Of a stretch of DNA of 64,000 nucleotides, positions 28,164 to 36,525 are shown in pieces (the first letter of the stretch is position 1; each line of letters opens with the position of its first letter). Below the pieces are notes generated by a model. It was not told the origin of the DNA and made no database searches. It was given only the letters and a program-made list of their open reading frames with translations. The position numbers and the translations under genes were made by a program. Source of the stretch: Providencia rustigianii DSM 4541 (GTDB taxonomy: Bacteria > Pseudomonadota > Gammaproteobacteria > Enterobacterales > Enterobacteriaceae); NCBI RefSeq assembly GCF_000156395.1, contig NZ_GG703818.1:832426-896425 (forward strand), read 5' to 3'.

Positions 28164-28542
28164 TGTGCTGACTCCCGTATCAATTATCTGTCCGTTTCGC
28201 GTAGCTACCCGTTAAGTAGCGGCTCGGGGCAAGTTTCATACCCATTATTTGAATTACGATGGGTAGTATTGATGTATCGATCCAAAGATATACAGAGATA
28301 TATCTCGATTATTGAATATATGGACGTATATTGCCAAAAAATAGTTCGATTGGACTGATCCTATATCAATTTTTATCCAACACGCTAATCTTTATTTCCA
28401 ATAATTGTCACACTTTAATAATAGTCACGAAATAGTCATCTCGCGTCCCCCAAAACCTGCTTACTCTGCGCTAAATCAAAACACCCCCTAACGACGTTGT
28501 CTAGAATGACCAACTGTTAAATTTTATACAGAGATAACGTTA
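28164..28542. promoter_or_regulatory. ubiT-ubiU divergent regulatory region
   Basis: No gene is visible. An ATCAA half-site (GCTAAATCAA, near 28482-28491) resembles one arm of an FNR box; ubiUV is anaerobically induced in E. coli, which makes it worth noting, but the other arm is poor. Confidence 0.35.
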
Positions 28543-29538
28543 ATGGAATTACTCTGCCCTGCGGGGAATTTACCTGCGTTAAAGGCTGCGGTGGATAACG
28601 GCGCCGATGCGGTGTATATCGGTCTCAAAAATGACACTAACGCACGTCATTTTGCAGGATTGAATTTCACGGAAAAAAATCTGCATGAAGCTGAGCGGTA
28701 TATCCATCAGCGTAAACGCAAATTGCATATTGCAATTAATACATTTGCGCATCCAAATGGTTTTCAACGTTGGCAAAATTCCGTCGATCTAGCGGCAGAT
28801 TTAGGGGCTGATGCACTGATCCTCGCCGATATTGCGATGTTAGAGTATGCCGCCAATAAATACCCTCACATTGAAAGGCATGTTTCTGTGCAAGCTTCTG
28901 CCACCAATACCGAAGCTATTCGTTTTTATGAACGTAACTTTCAAGTACATCGCGTGGTTTTGCCCCGTGTATTGTCAATTCATCAAGTTAAACAGCTCGC
29001 GAAAACCAGCCCTGTTCCATTGGAGGTCTTCGCTTTTGGTAGCTTGTGCATTATGGCTGAAGGACGATGTTATCTGTCATCGTACTTAACGGGAGAGTCA
29101 CCAAATACCGTAGGCGCTTGTTCTCCAGCTCGTTTTGTACGTTGGCAACACACTGAAAATGGTATGGAATCCCGCCTGAATGATGTCCTAATTGATACCT
29201 ATAAAAAGAATGAAAATGCAGGATATCCGACATTATGTAAAGGGCGCTATTTGGTGGATGAACAGAAATACCATGTCCTTGAAGAGCCCACCAGCCTCAA
29301 TACAATTGAATTACTGCCGGAGTTAATGAGTGCGAATATTGCCTCAGTAAAAATTGAAGGTCGCCAACGTAGCCCTGCCTATGTCACTCAAGTGACCAAA
29401 ATTTGGCGACAAGCTATTAACCGTTATAAGGCAAATCCAGAAGGCTTTGTGACCGACCCTCGATGGCTAAAAGCACTTGGCGATTTATCCGAAGGCAGCC
29501 AGACCACCCTCGGCGCATATCATCGCAAGTGGCAGTAA
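28543..29538 (+). CDS. ubiU: Anaerobic ubiquinone hydroxylase subunit UbiU
   Basis: A 331-residue member of the U32 peptidase-like family (YhbU). With UbiV it forms an iron-sulfur complex that hydroxylates the quinone ring without oxygen. The N-terminus MELLCPAGNLPALKAAVDNGADAVYIGLK is typical. Cluster cysteines of the family are visible in CIMAEGRCYLSSYLTG (about residues 169-176), GACSPARF and PTLCKGRYL, with IASVKIEGRQRSPAYV following. ubiV begins 16 bases later. Confidence 0.96.
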   Translation: MELLCPAGNLPALKAAVDNGADAVYIGLKNDTNARHFAGLNFTEKNLHEAERYIHQRKRKLHIAINTFAHPNGFQRWQNSVDLAADLGADALILADIAMLEYAANKYPHIERHVSVQASATNTEAIRFYERNFQVHRVVLPRVLSIHQVKQLAKTSPVPLEVFAFGSLCIMAEGRCYLSSYLTGESPNTVGACSPARFVRWQHTENGMESRLNDVLIDTYKKNENAGYPTLCKGRYLVDEQKYHVLEEPTSLNTIELLPELMSANIASVKIEGRQRSPAYVTQVTKIWRQAINRYKANPEGFVTDPRWLKALGDLSEGSQTTLGAYHRKWQ

Positions 29539-29554
29539 TTTAAGGTTAACTATT

Positions 29555-30430
29555 ATGAAATATGCATTAGGCTCCGTGCTCTATTACTGGGACACGGAGA
29601 GCTTACAAGATTTTTATCAACGTGCCGCTAGTAGCCAAGCCGATATAATCTATCTCGGAGAAACCGTGTGCAGTAAGCGCCGAGAAATGAAGCCCAACGA
29701 TTGGATTGATGCAGCTCGCCAATTAGCCGGAAGTGGAAAACAGATCGTTCTCAGCACGCTGGCACTTTTACAAGCGCCCTCTGAACTGAAAGAGATCAGT
29801 AAATTAGTCGACAACGGGGATTTTTTAATTGAAGCCCACGATTTTGGGGTAATCAATATGTTAGTTGAGCGTAAGCTCCCCTTTGTGGCAGGACACGGGC
29901 TAAACTGCTATAACGCACCATCCCTGAATATTTTGTTGCGCCAAGGTATGATCCGCTGGTGTATGCCCGTTGAGTTATCCCGTGATTGGCTGGCCAATCT
30001 GTTGAATCAGTGTGATGAGCTCGGTATCCGTGAGAAATTTGAAGTGGAAGTATTCAGTTACGGTCATCTGCCTCTTGCTTATTCCGCGCGCTGTTTTACC
30101 GCCCGTTCTGAAAACCGCCAAAAAGATGAGTGTGAAACCTGCTGCATTAATTATCCTCAAGGGCGCAAAGTGCTTTCTCAAGAACATCAGCAAGTCTTCA
30201 CGCTGAATGGTATTCAAACGCTGAGTGGCTACTGCTATAACCTAGGGAATGATTTGTCTTCAATGCAAGACTTAGTGGATATCGTGCGTATTTCCCCAGA
30301 AAGCCTCGACTCCCTCGATGTGATTTCCCAATTTAAAGCCAATGAGCTAGGACAAGCTCCCCTGCATATCCCCGACCAAAGCTGTAATGGCTACTGGCGT
30401 AATATTGCGGGATTGACGCTGGAAAATTAA
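29555..30430 (+). CDS. ubiV: Anaerobic ubiquinone hydroxylase subunit UbiV
   Basis: A 291-residue partner of UbiU (YhbV), starting MKYALGSVLYYWDTESLQDFY at ATG 29555, nine bases after AAGG; the longer frame from 29477 overlaps ubiU and is rejected. The cluster cysteines lie in HGLNCYN, ARCFTARSENRQKDECETCCINYPQG. The last 80 bases of the gene occur again, with an 11-base deletion, at 33385-33454 beyond the toxin cassette. Confidence 0.96.
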   Translation: MKYALGSVLYYWDTESLQDFYQRAASSQADIIYLGETVCSKRREMKPNDWIDAARQLAGSGKQIVLSTLALLQAPSELKEISKLVDNGDFLIEAHDFGVINMLVERKLPFVAGHGLNCYNAPSLNILLRQGMIRWCMPVELSRDWLANLLNQCDELGIREKFEVEVFSYGHLPLAYSARCFTARSENRQKDECETCCINYPQGRKVLSQEHQQVFTLNGIQTLSGYCYNLGNDLSSMQDLVDIVRISPESLDSLDVISQFKANELGQAPLHIPDQSCNGYWRNIAGLTLEN

Positions 30431-30439
30431 GGGTTATCA

Positions 30440-30465
30440 ATAAAGGTTCTGAATAGAGCCTTTAT
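30440..30465 (+). terminator. Weak terminator after ubiV
   Basis: ATAAAGGTTCT (30440-30450) pairs with AGAGCCTTTAT (30455-30465) with one G-U pair. The T-run is poor. The rest of the 30466-30691 gap is AT-rich and presumably holds the cassette promoter. Confidence 0.5.
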
Positions 30466-30691
30466 CGTTAAATTTTCAATATAGCTCCCTATATTGGTCA
30501 CTACATCACCTTATCTAAAAACCACGATTTTATTCACCTCGCAACGCTCTCCCAATATTTAACTAACCTAGTTTTACGTAATTATTTGTGATTAGTCCTA
30601 TTAATTAAGTTAAATATAAATTTTTAATTGTAAATTTAACTTAAGTGTAAAAGAATGGTGACGAAGTTTACTCATGGATGGGAGAAAAATA

Positions 30692-31090
30692 ATGGCTGTT
30701 GGATATTTTTTACGAGTGGGTGATAAAACAACCTGCGGAGGACAAATATTAACGGGAGACAATACCATGCAATGGTATGGTGTTGCTGGTGCTCGTGAAG
30801 GCGATATGGTCAGTTGCGGCGAGCACTCTGGACGATTTTATATTATTGGGGGCTGTAACAGCGTTTGGGATGACGGACGAAAAGTAGCGGGCACACTCGA
30901 AAGTATAAGTTCATGCCCTTGTCATGCCAGGTTTATTCATTCAATTCAAGATTGCTATAGCGATGAAAGCCGCTCAGCTAGCATGGAATCTACATCAATT
31001 TCCCCTCCGGCTATCACCAATAAAATTTGTATTAGTTGCTTAATGAAAGCGGCTGAGTCTGGGCAAATGTTAGTCGTGAGAGAAGGATAA
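30692..31090 (+). CDS. PAAR-domain protein of the T6SS spike
   Basis: A 132-residue PAAR protein. It opens MAVGYFLRVGDKTTCGGQILTGDNTMQWYGVAGAREGDMVSCGEHSGRFYIIGGCNSVWDDGRKVAGTLESISSCPCHARFI, the standard form of single-domain PAAR proteins that cap the VgrG spike and carry effectors. GGGAG lies seven bases before ATG 30692, so the longer frame from 30674 is not used. It leads a tightly packed five-gene module; the next gene starts six bases after its stop. Confidence 0.9.
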   Translation: MAVGYFLRVGDKTTCGGQILTGDNTMQWYGVAGAREGDMVSCGEHSGRFYIIGGCNSVWDDGRKVAGTLESISSCPCHARFIHSIQDCYSDESRSASMESTSISPPAITNKICISCLMKAAESGQMLVVREG

Positions 31091-31096
31091 TGCTCA

Positions 31097-31597
31097 ATGA
31101 ATAATCAGCATCCTATTTTTAACTATTTTGAGCGTTACCCTGATGCCAAACATTATTGTCTGATTTGCGGACTACAGTATGAACGCTACTTTGATGAAGC
31201 GCTTCAAAATAATTATGGAACAGCAAGCCCACTGTTTAAGCAACCTTCAAATACAGAAATAGCATGGGCTGGGCCGTGGTTGATTGATGTGACCCAACGA
31301 CATCATTTACTGGCAGATTTAATACAGTTGGAAGCCAAATCACCCTCCTTGTCATGGCTAGTCAGTGATTCTCCGATTGATAAACTAGCTATCCATTTCT
31401 CTGAGCGGCTTAATGTCAGTTTGCCTGATGGCAAAACCGCCTTATTTCGGTTTTATGATCCCCGCGTAACCCACAATATGCCCCAAGTTCTCACTCTTGA
31501 ACAATTTAATGAGATAACGATGCCTCTTATTGCATGGTATTACCGCTTTGAAGGGCAATTTTATGCATTACAAGGAGGGCGATTAAATGCAGTTTAG
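31097..31597 (+). CDS. DUF4123 T6SS effector adaptor
   Basis: A 166-residue DUF4123 protein, the chaperone/adaptor class (Tap/TEC) that loads cognate effectors onto VgrG or PAAR. Typical features are YCLICGLQYERYF near the N-terminus, AGPWLIDV (about residues 55-62), SLSWLVSDSPIDKLAIHFSERLNVSLPDGKTALFRFYDPRV (about 80-120) and a C-terminal WYYRF. Its position between PAAR and a toxin gene fits this function. It overlaps the next gene by 11 bases. Confidence 0.88.
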   Translation: MNNQHPIFNYFERYPDAKHYCLICGLQYERYFDEALQNNYGTASPLFKQPSNTEIAWAGPWLIDVTQRHHLLADLIQLEAKSPSLSWLVSDSPIDKLAIHFSERLNVSLPDGKTALFRFYDPRVTHNMPQVLTLEQFNEITMPLIAWYYRFEGQFYALQGGRLNAV

Positions 31598-31925
31598 CGA
31601 AGAACAATTAACCAAAATTCAAAATATTGAACAGAGTGATTACGTGACTCAAGTGAGTGCTGATTTTTATCAACATTATCCCGACAAATTACAATCCGTT
31701 GATACATTAAACAGTCGATTAAAATCGGCTTTTCAGTATGTGTTATCTCTTAGTTTTACCAGTGAACCTTTGATTCGTTCTTTTCTGCTTTATGAAGCTT
31801 GCGAACCGTATTTTTATTTAAAACCAGAAATAAGAGCCATGCTCGAGGAAAAAGATCGAAATCCTGAGCAGCAGTATCAAGACTTTTTACGGATAGCCAT
31901 GAAATTGATTGAATGGAGAACTTAA
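31587..31925 (+). CDS. Unrecognised small protein in the effector module
   Basis: A 112-residue predicted helical protein (MQFSEEQLTKIQNIEQSDYV...) with no signal peptide or membrane segment and no domain that I recognise. It overlaps the DUF4123 gene by 11 bases and ends one base before the toxin start, so it is translated with both. By position it may be a co-adaptor or chaperone for the toxin; that is inference only. Confidence 0.75.
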   Translation: MQFSEEQLTKIQNIEQSDYVTQVSADFYQHYPDKLQSVDTLNSRLKSAFQYVLSLSFTSEPLIRSFLLYEACEPYFYLKPEIRAMLEEKDRNPEQQYQDFLRIAMKLIEWRT

Positions 31926-31926
31926 T

Positions 31927-32688
31927 ATGCCAATTCCATTAATAGTTGCAGGGGCGGGATTAATGACACTGGGTGGATTAGCCGCAGTGACCCATGAAGC
32001 CTCAAAAATCGGATTTCCCGCTTCGTCAGGTAGTGGAGATGATGAGTGGGGAGATAACACAAGTTACGGTGATAAAATTCGTGAGTATGAAAGTATAGCG
32101 ATAGGGGGCGAGCTTGGTGATGAAGAAAAGAAACGAGGCAATAATCAAGGTGCCTCGGTAGGCGCTACAGCCGGGGCATCCGTTGGTGTTGCTGCAATTG
32201 AAGCAAATAAAGGGTGTGAAGATTGCCCTGCTATGCCTTACATTGTTCCTCATAAAAATGATATTACCAATACACGCACTCCCAATGCTTATGCTTATCA
32301 AGCAAGAATTTGTAATACACAAATCAGAACAGTCGATACCCCCACAGGGCAACTTAAATATATTGATGAGTGGAAATGCACAATTCCTGTGCCAACCCGA
32401 ACAAAAAATCCTTTAGTGGAGTTTGATGGCTGGAAACCTGATGAATGCAACTTTATTGAAACTAAAGATAATTATGATAATTTTTTCGACAAAGATGGTG
32501 AAGTTAAAGCTTTTTGGGAAAAAGGAGGTAATATTCCTAAACAAGCATTTGATCAGGATTGGCTATGCCAACATCAATTCAAGGGACGCTCATATATTGA
32601 CTGGCATTTTTCGCAAGAAAATATGTACAGATTTTGTTCAATTATATTGGACTCCTATCCTCAAATTCGAACACATTTAACTCCATAA
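31927..32688 (+). CDS. Tox-REase-5 nuclease effector
   Basis: A 253-residue candidate DNase effector. A short hydrophobic start (MPIPLIVAGAGLMTLGGLAAV) and a Gly/Ala-rich linker (GASVGATAGASVGVAAIEA) lead to a C-terminal domain with AYAYQARICNT, EWKCTIPVPTRTKNPLVEFDGWKPDECNFIETKDNYDNFF. The D in EFDGW and the E-x-K in FIETKDNYD match the Tox-REase-5 restriction-endonuclease-fold toxins. ATG 31927 follows GGAG by eight bases. The Imm52-like gene 16 bases downstream supports the call, as these two families are usually paired. Confidence 0.8.
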   Translation: MPIPLIVAGAGLMTLGGLAAVTHEASKIGFPASSGSGDDEWGDNTSYGDKIREYESIAIGGELGDEEKKRGNNQGASVGATAGASVGVAAIEANKGCEDCPAMPYIVPHKNDITNTRTPNAYAYQARICNTQIRTVDTPTGQLKYIDEWKCTIPVPTRTKNPLVEFDGWKPDECNFIETKDNYDNFFDKDGEVKAFWEKGGNIPKQAFDQDWLCQHQFKGRSYIDWHFSQENMYRFCSIILDSYPQIRTHLTP

Positions 32689-32704
32689 AACAGGGTATTT
32701 ATAA

Positions 32705-33379
32705 ATGAAACTCAAATTAGAAATTGATATTAAACTGAATGACCAGCTTACGAATGAAAAATTTATAAATATTTTAGTCACTATGATGAGTTTTGTAAAA
32801 AGTATTACGTCCACTGATAGTGAAAAATGGTTTTTTTCTGGAGATAGCTTAGAAGATTCCATGAACAAACCAGCCTTCGAAAATGGTAAGCCATCTTCCA
32901 TTTTAGAAGACAAAAAAAGTATAGATATCATTGAATCAATATGGGCAGGGGATAATTCTTTAACAATACAACATGCTGCAAATATTAATCAATATATACT
33001 AAGATTTAATCTCCGAAAGATTGATCATTTAGACCTTAAAAACACACTAAAATCAATAAATGAAATTTTATCCATTTTTAATATTTTAGCCTTGAGGATG
33101 GATATAAATAATTACTCATATCATAAGAAACAAGTCTTCCCTGACAGACTCCCCGTTGGTTGGATGCTTTATTTAAATAAAAAAATAACGCAAGAACAAG
33201 TCCCTATGGCAGCTCAGCTTATTCATATTGATAATGACAAAAATAAAGGCACGTTAATTATCAGTACCGACCATGTGTTTGATGGTTCAAATAAAGACGA
33301 CATCAAAAAAGCCAATGAAATCGAAATCCAATTAACCGCATTGGGGTTATTACCGTTGATACGGGAAATATACAGTTAG
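32705..33379 (+). CDS. Imm52-like immunity protein
   Basis: A 224-residue protein resembling the Imm52 family: the central YSYHKKQVFPDRLPVGWMLYLNKKITQEQVPMAAQL and the C-terminal KGTLIISTDHVFDGSNKDDIKKANEIEIQLTALGLLPLI are characteristic. Imm52 proteins neutralise Tox-REase-5 toxins. The gene is markedly AT-rich in its first two thirds, a sign of transfer. It is the last gene of the module and is followed directly by the duplicated ubiV end. Confidence 0.8.
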   Translation: MKLKLEIDIKLNDQLTNEKFINILVTMMSFVKSITSTDSEKWFFSGDSLEDSMNKPAFENGKPSSILEDKKSIDIIESIWAGDNSLTIQHAANINQYILRFNLRKIDHLDLKNTLKSINEILSIFNILALRMDINNYSYHKKQVFPDRLPVGWMLYLNKKITQEQVPMAAQLIHIDNDKNKGTLIISTDHVFDGSNKDDIKKANEIEIQLTALGLLPLIREIYS

Positions 33380-33384
33380 AATGT

Positions 33385-33454
33385 GGACAAGCTCCCCGAC
33401 CAAAGCTGTAATGGCTACTGGCGTAATATTGCGGGATTGACGCTGGAAAGTTGA
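33385..33454 (+). repeat. Partial second copy of the ubiV 3' end
   Basis: The stretch repeats the last 80 bases of ubiV (30350-30430) from GGACAAGCTCCC to GGAAA(A/G)TT(A/G)A. It lacks 11 bases (TGCATATCCCC) between two C-runs and differs at two bases at the very end. It is not translated in the ubiV frame. It marks the right border of the PAAR-toxin cassette. Confidence 0.92.
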
Positions 33455-33662
33455 CGGTGTTCAGTATTTGAAAAATGCTGCTGCTCAATGAGCGGCAGCT
33501 TAATTAATTCAATATCTTTATCTCATCCTTCTTGTTATCACCCGCTCAAATTTCACCCTATAACCTGAATACCCTATAAACGGAGGCTGAGTTAGCCAAT
33601 TTGAGAGTGAATTATTTCCTGTAGATTAGAGGCATCCTCTTAAAATCAATAAGGAAATATCC
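33455..33662 (+). other. Gap with a terminator-like hairpin
   Basis: TGCTGCTCA (near 33477) can pair with TGAGCGGCA (near 33488) with one G-U, followed by GCTTAATTAATT. Beyond this I see only the leader of the following lipoprotein gene. Confidence 0.4.
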
Positions 33663-34142
33663 GTGATAAAACGCTCTCTGACCCTTATGACGTTATTGTT
33701 AGCCGGATGTTCAACATCTCTTGAGTACACCAAAGCCGATCTCGAAAATAATCCCGATGTAGGCTACTCCGATTCGGGCTACTATCGACTGGTATTTAAA
33801 GATAAAAAAGTGATTTCTGTACCCGAAAATGCGCATCTTGTTCCGGACACTGACAATAATGTTGTTGGGAAATTAAATGCCGATAATAAAACTGGCGAGA
33901 TTGTCGTGGCGGGGCTGGCAACAAAATTGAATGGCAATATTAATTCTCAAGTCGGCGGCCACGATTACAACCTCAGCTTTCTGGTCACTGATGAAAATAA
34001 CTTACCCATTTCTTCCATTAACTATCTGATATTTAATGATTGTAATGACGAGGTGTACCCTGGGATAACCAATGCTAATGGCCGAACTTTTTCTGTTTCA
34101 ACGCAAGCTGAATGTACATTAAGCCTCGGTATTCCAGAGTAA
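33663..34142 (+). CDS. Lipoprotein with VgrG-tail-like C-terminal domain
   Basis: A 159-residue lipoprotein starting at GTG 33663, seven bases after AAGGA. The lipobox is LLAGC (Cys16) with Ser at +2. The C-terminal part, SFLVTDENNLPISSINYLIFNDCNDEVYPGITNANGRTFSVSTQAECTLSL, resembles the transthyretin-like tail found at the end of some VgrG and PAAR proteins (F-x-V-x-D-E-N-x-x-P...G-x-T-x-x-N-G-R-T). This suggests a link with type VI secretion, but the resemblance was judged by eye. It sits outside the ubiV repeat that bounds the cassette. Confidence 0.7.
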   Translation: MIKRSLTLMTLLLAGCSTSLEYTKADLENNPDVGYSDSGYYRLVFKDKKVISVPENAHLVPDTDNNVVGKLNADNKTGEIVVAGLATKLNGNINSQVGGHDYNLSFLVTDENNLPISSINYLIFNDCNDEVYPGITNANGRTFSVSTQAECTLSLGIPE

Positions 34143-34208
34143 TGCAGAGTGAACTGCAACAGCAATATTAGCGTTCAAAGAGGCTGGCAATGCCAACCTC
34201 TTTATCAT

Positions 34209-35372
34209 TTATGATTGATGAAAATGCTTCCGCCAGCGATGGAGTGCATGGCTGATTTTACGCAACTCTCCATCCCGTAACATGCCGATAAATACCCCAA
34301 TAAATGAATAAATCACCCCAAGGATCAGCATCATCACAATATCCATCAGGATATCATTAAAAGGCAGGCCCATCTGGTTGATCCCTGCCATCGCATTAGT
34401 CGCCCATGTTGATGGTAACGACGAAGCAATCATTCGAACCCAATCAGGCATCGCTTGTAACGGCCAAATGGTACCGGACATATAGAACACCGGAGTCGTA
34501 ATGAACGCTAACGTTAAGTAGATCATTTCGACACTACGCAAACATTCTGTCACTAATTTTCCTAGCCCAATCACCGCCAGCAGGAAAGGAAATGTCAGCA
34601 TCCAAATTTGGTACAAAGGCGCTTCTTGGCGATAGCCCAGTATCCATGGCCATAGCGCAAAAAATACCGTGGATAAAAATAACCAAATAGGGATCAGCGC
34701 CGATAATGCGCCTAAATATACCGCTAACGGGGGCTTACCTTTCGGTGTTGAACGGATAGCAATACTGACTCGCACGCAGGCAATCAATAAGGAGTGCTGT
34801 AAAAGCATCACTAATAAACCAGGAAAAATAATCGCAGCGAAGCTAATTCCGGGGTTATAAAGTGGCTCAGTTTCACTGCGGACAGGTGCAATAATGACTT
34901 TGGCCTGTTCCGCACTAAAACCTGATTTTTCCAATAGCTGTGTATTATAGGCATTCAATAAAGTTTGATAAGCTTTGGAAAGCTCTTGCTGAATTTGTCC
35001 ACTGGCAAGTCGGTTTGTCGCATCCCCATAGACGGGTACGGTAATATTTTTCCCACTAAGTAAATGCTTCTGAAAATCCATTGGAATGATCACAATTGCA
35101 AATAGCTGCCTCGCGATCATATCCTGACGCGCTTGAGCTAAATTGTCGTAGCTATGAAGCTGGACTTTTGGTGTCGCATCCAAATCACGAATTAACTCAC
35201 GGCTTGCCGCTGAATGATCCATATCGATAACTGCAACGGGTAGATCCCACAGAACTGGGCGGGCATACACCAAACTCATAATACACAGGGAAACGAGCAG
35301 CAATAGCCACATCGGTTTCTCCAGCATGCCCAGTAGTACCTTTTTGAAGGTCGCAAAATAGACAGCCATCAT
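34209..35372 (-). CDS. ABC-2 type permease (distal)
   Basis: A 387-residue membrane protein of the ABC-2 / YhhJ-YbhR type. After an N-terminal helix (MWLLLLVSLCIMSLVYARPVLWDLPVAVIDMDHSAASRELIRDLDATPKVQLHS) is the large periplasmic domain usual for this class, then five or six helices and a FYMSGTIWPLQAMP segment. Its ATG overlaps the stop of the upstream permease gene by four bases. No ATP-binding protein is encoded in this operon. Confidence 0.85.
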   Translation of the reverse strand: MMAVYFATFKKVLLGMLEKPMWLLLLVSLCIMSLVYARPVLWDLPVAVIDMDHSAASRELIRDLDATPKVQLHSYDNLAQARQDMIARQLFAIVIIPMDFQKHLLSGKNITVPVYGDATNRLASGQIQQELSKAYQTLLNAYNTQLLEKSGFSAEQAKVIIAPVRSETEPLYNPGISFAAIIFPGLLVMLLQHSLLIACVRVSIAIRSTPKGKPPLAVYLGALSALIPIWLFLSTVFFALWPWILGYRQEAPLYQIWMLTFPFLLAVIGLGKLVTECLRSVEMIYLTLAFITTPVFYMSGTIWPLQAMPDWVRMIASSLPSTWATNAMAGINQMGLPFNDILMDIVMMLILGVIYSFIGVFIGMLRDGELRKISHALHRWRKHFHQS

Positions 35373-36514
35373 ACGATACTCCCTTGGATCTCAATGCGTT
35401 TAACTAACCGCTTACGGATCAGAACTGCCGTGATGATTGGGTAAATCAATAAGAACAGACAGACTTCTACGATCCGCTCAAATGAGATTTCACGTAGGAA
35501 GATGTCAAACATCGCGTTTAAGGTATGAGTGAGTGGCTCAATGTTCGAAATAATCCGTGCGGGTAAAATCATCGATAATTCAGGTACTGCCATCCCAGAA
35601 AATGCTAAGGCGATACTGACCAGCATACCTATCAAGCTGTATGCCATGATGGCGCTCGAGGTAAAACTAAACAGCAATAAGCCAATACTCTGAGCCGCTA
35701 TGACATAGAAAAAGCCCACCAGCACCATGTATATAGGATTCCCCACCACTTTCGCGTCAAAAAGCGTCACCAATGCGGCCAACTCAACAATTAATAGTGT
35801 GGTAAAAAATAAGGTATAAGGCGCCATTTTCCCGAGCAATGCCATAGAAAACGGTTTCACGCTCTGTAAGATTGTCCCACGAGACATGGTATAAATCGTG
35901 GCTGTCACCACAAACAATTGCAACATATGGATCGTCGCAGCGAATTGTTGGTAATAAATATAGCTACCACTTGGGTTAAATAAGCTGTCGTAGGATAACG
36001 TGACTTGCGCCAAAGGCGGTAAAGTATGCCCCATGGATTTTGCCATGTCTTGACGATATTTGGCATTCAGTTCAGCCACCATCCCGCTAAAGTCTTGGAT
36101 CGCATAGCTGCCTGATGCATAAAACAGCGCATTATAGTACATCCGTAATTCTGGCTGACGCCCACGTAATATATCCTCTTCAAAATTATGAGGGATATAC
36201 AGCAATGCATAATCCTTAGCACTACCCAGCTGCTTAATTGATGTTGCCAAGTTCCCATCTATGGCTTTAACTTCCGCATGAGGACCCGCATCAAGATCAC
36301 GAATAATTTGCCGAGAGATGGGGCTATGGTTGTTATCTACCACGGAAACTGGCACATCCATCAACGTTCCCTCTGAAAAGTTAGCACTGACTAACGTGAA
36401 TAGCATCAAAGGGAATAACCAACTCAGCCAGTGAAATACTGGGCTACGAATTGCCATTTGGGTTTCGCGGCTAAAGGCATGTTCAAAGCCGTGCCAAGCG
36501 AATTTAAGTTTCAT
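35369..36514 (-). CDS. ABC-2 type permease (proximal)
   Basis: A 381-residue homologue of the downstream permease. The same pattern is seen: first helix (FHWLSWLFPLMLFTLVSANF), then DVPVSVVDNNHSPISRQIIRDLDAGPHAEVKAI, a long periplasmic loop, and C-terminal helices with FSGMAVPELSMILPARI. The two permeases probably form a heterodimer working with the HlyD-type protein encoded just upstream. The substrate is unknown; related systems export drugs or dyes. Confidence 0.85.
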   Translation of the reverse strand: MKLKFAWHGFEHAFSRETQMAIRSPVFHWLSWLFPLMLFTLVSANFSEGTLMDVPVSVVDNNHSPISRQIIRDLDAGPHAEVKAIDGNLATSIKQLGSAKDYALLYIPHNFEEDILRGRQPELRMYYNALFYASGSYAIQDFSGMVAELNAKYRQDMAKSMGHTLPPLAQVTLSYDSLFNPSGSYIYYQQFAATIHMLQLFVVTATIYTMSRGTILQSVKPFSMALLGKMAPYTLFFTTLLIVELAALVTLFDAKVVGNPIYMVLVGFFYVIAAQSIGLLLFSFTSSAIMAYSLIGMLVSIALAFSGMAVPELSMILPARIISNIEPLTHTLNAMFDIFLREISFERIVEVCLFLLIYPIITAVLIRKRLVKRIEIQGSIV

Positions 36515-36525
36515 GGCAGCCCCTG

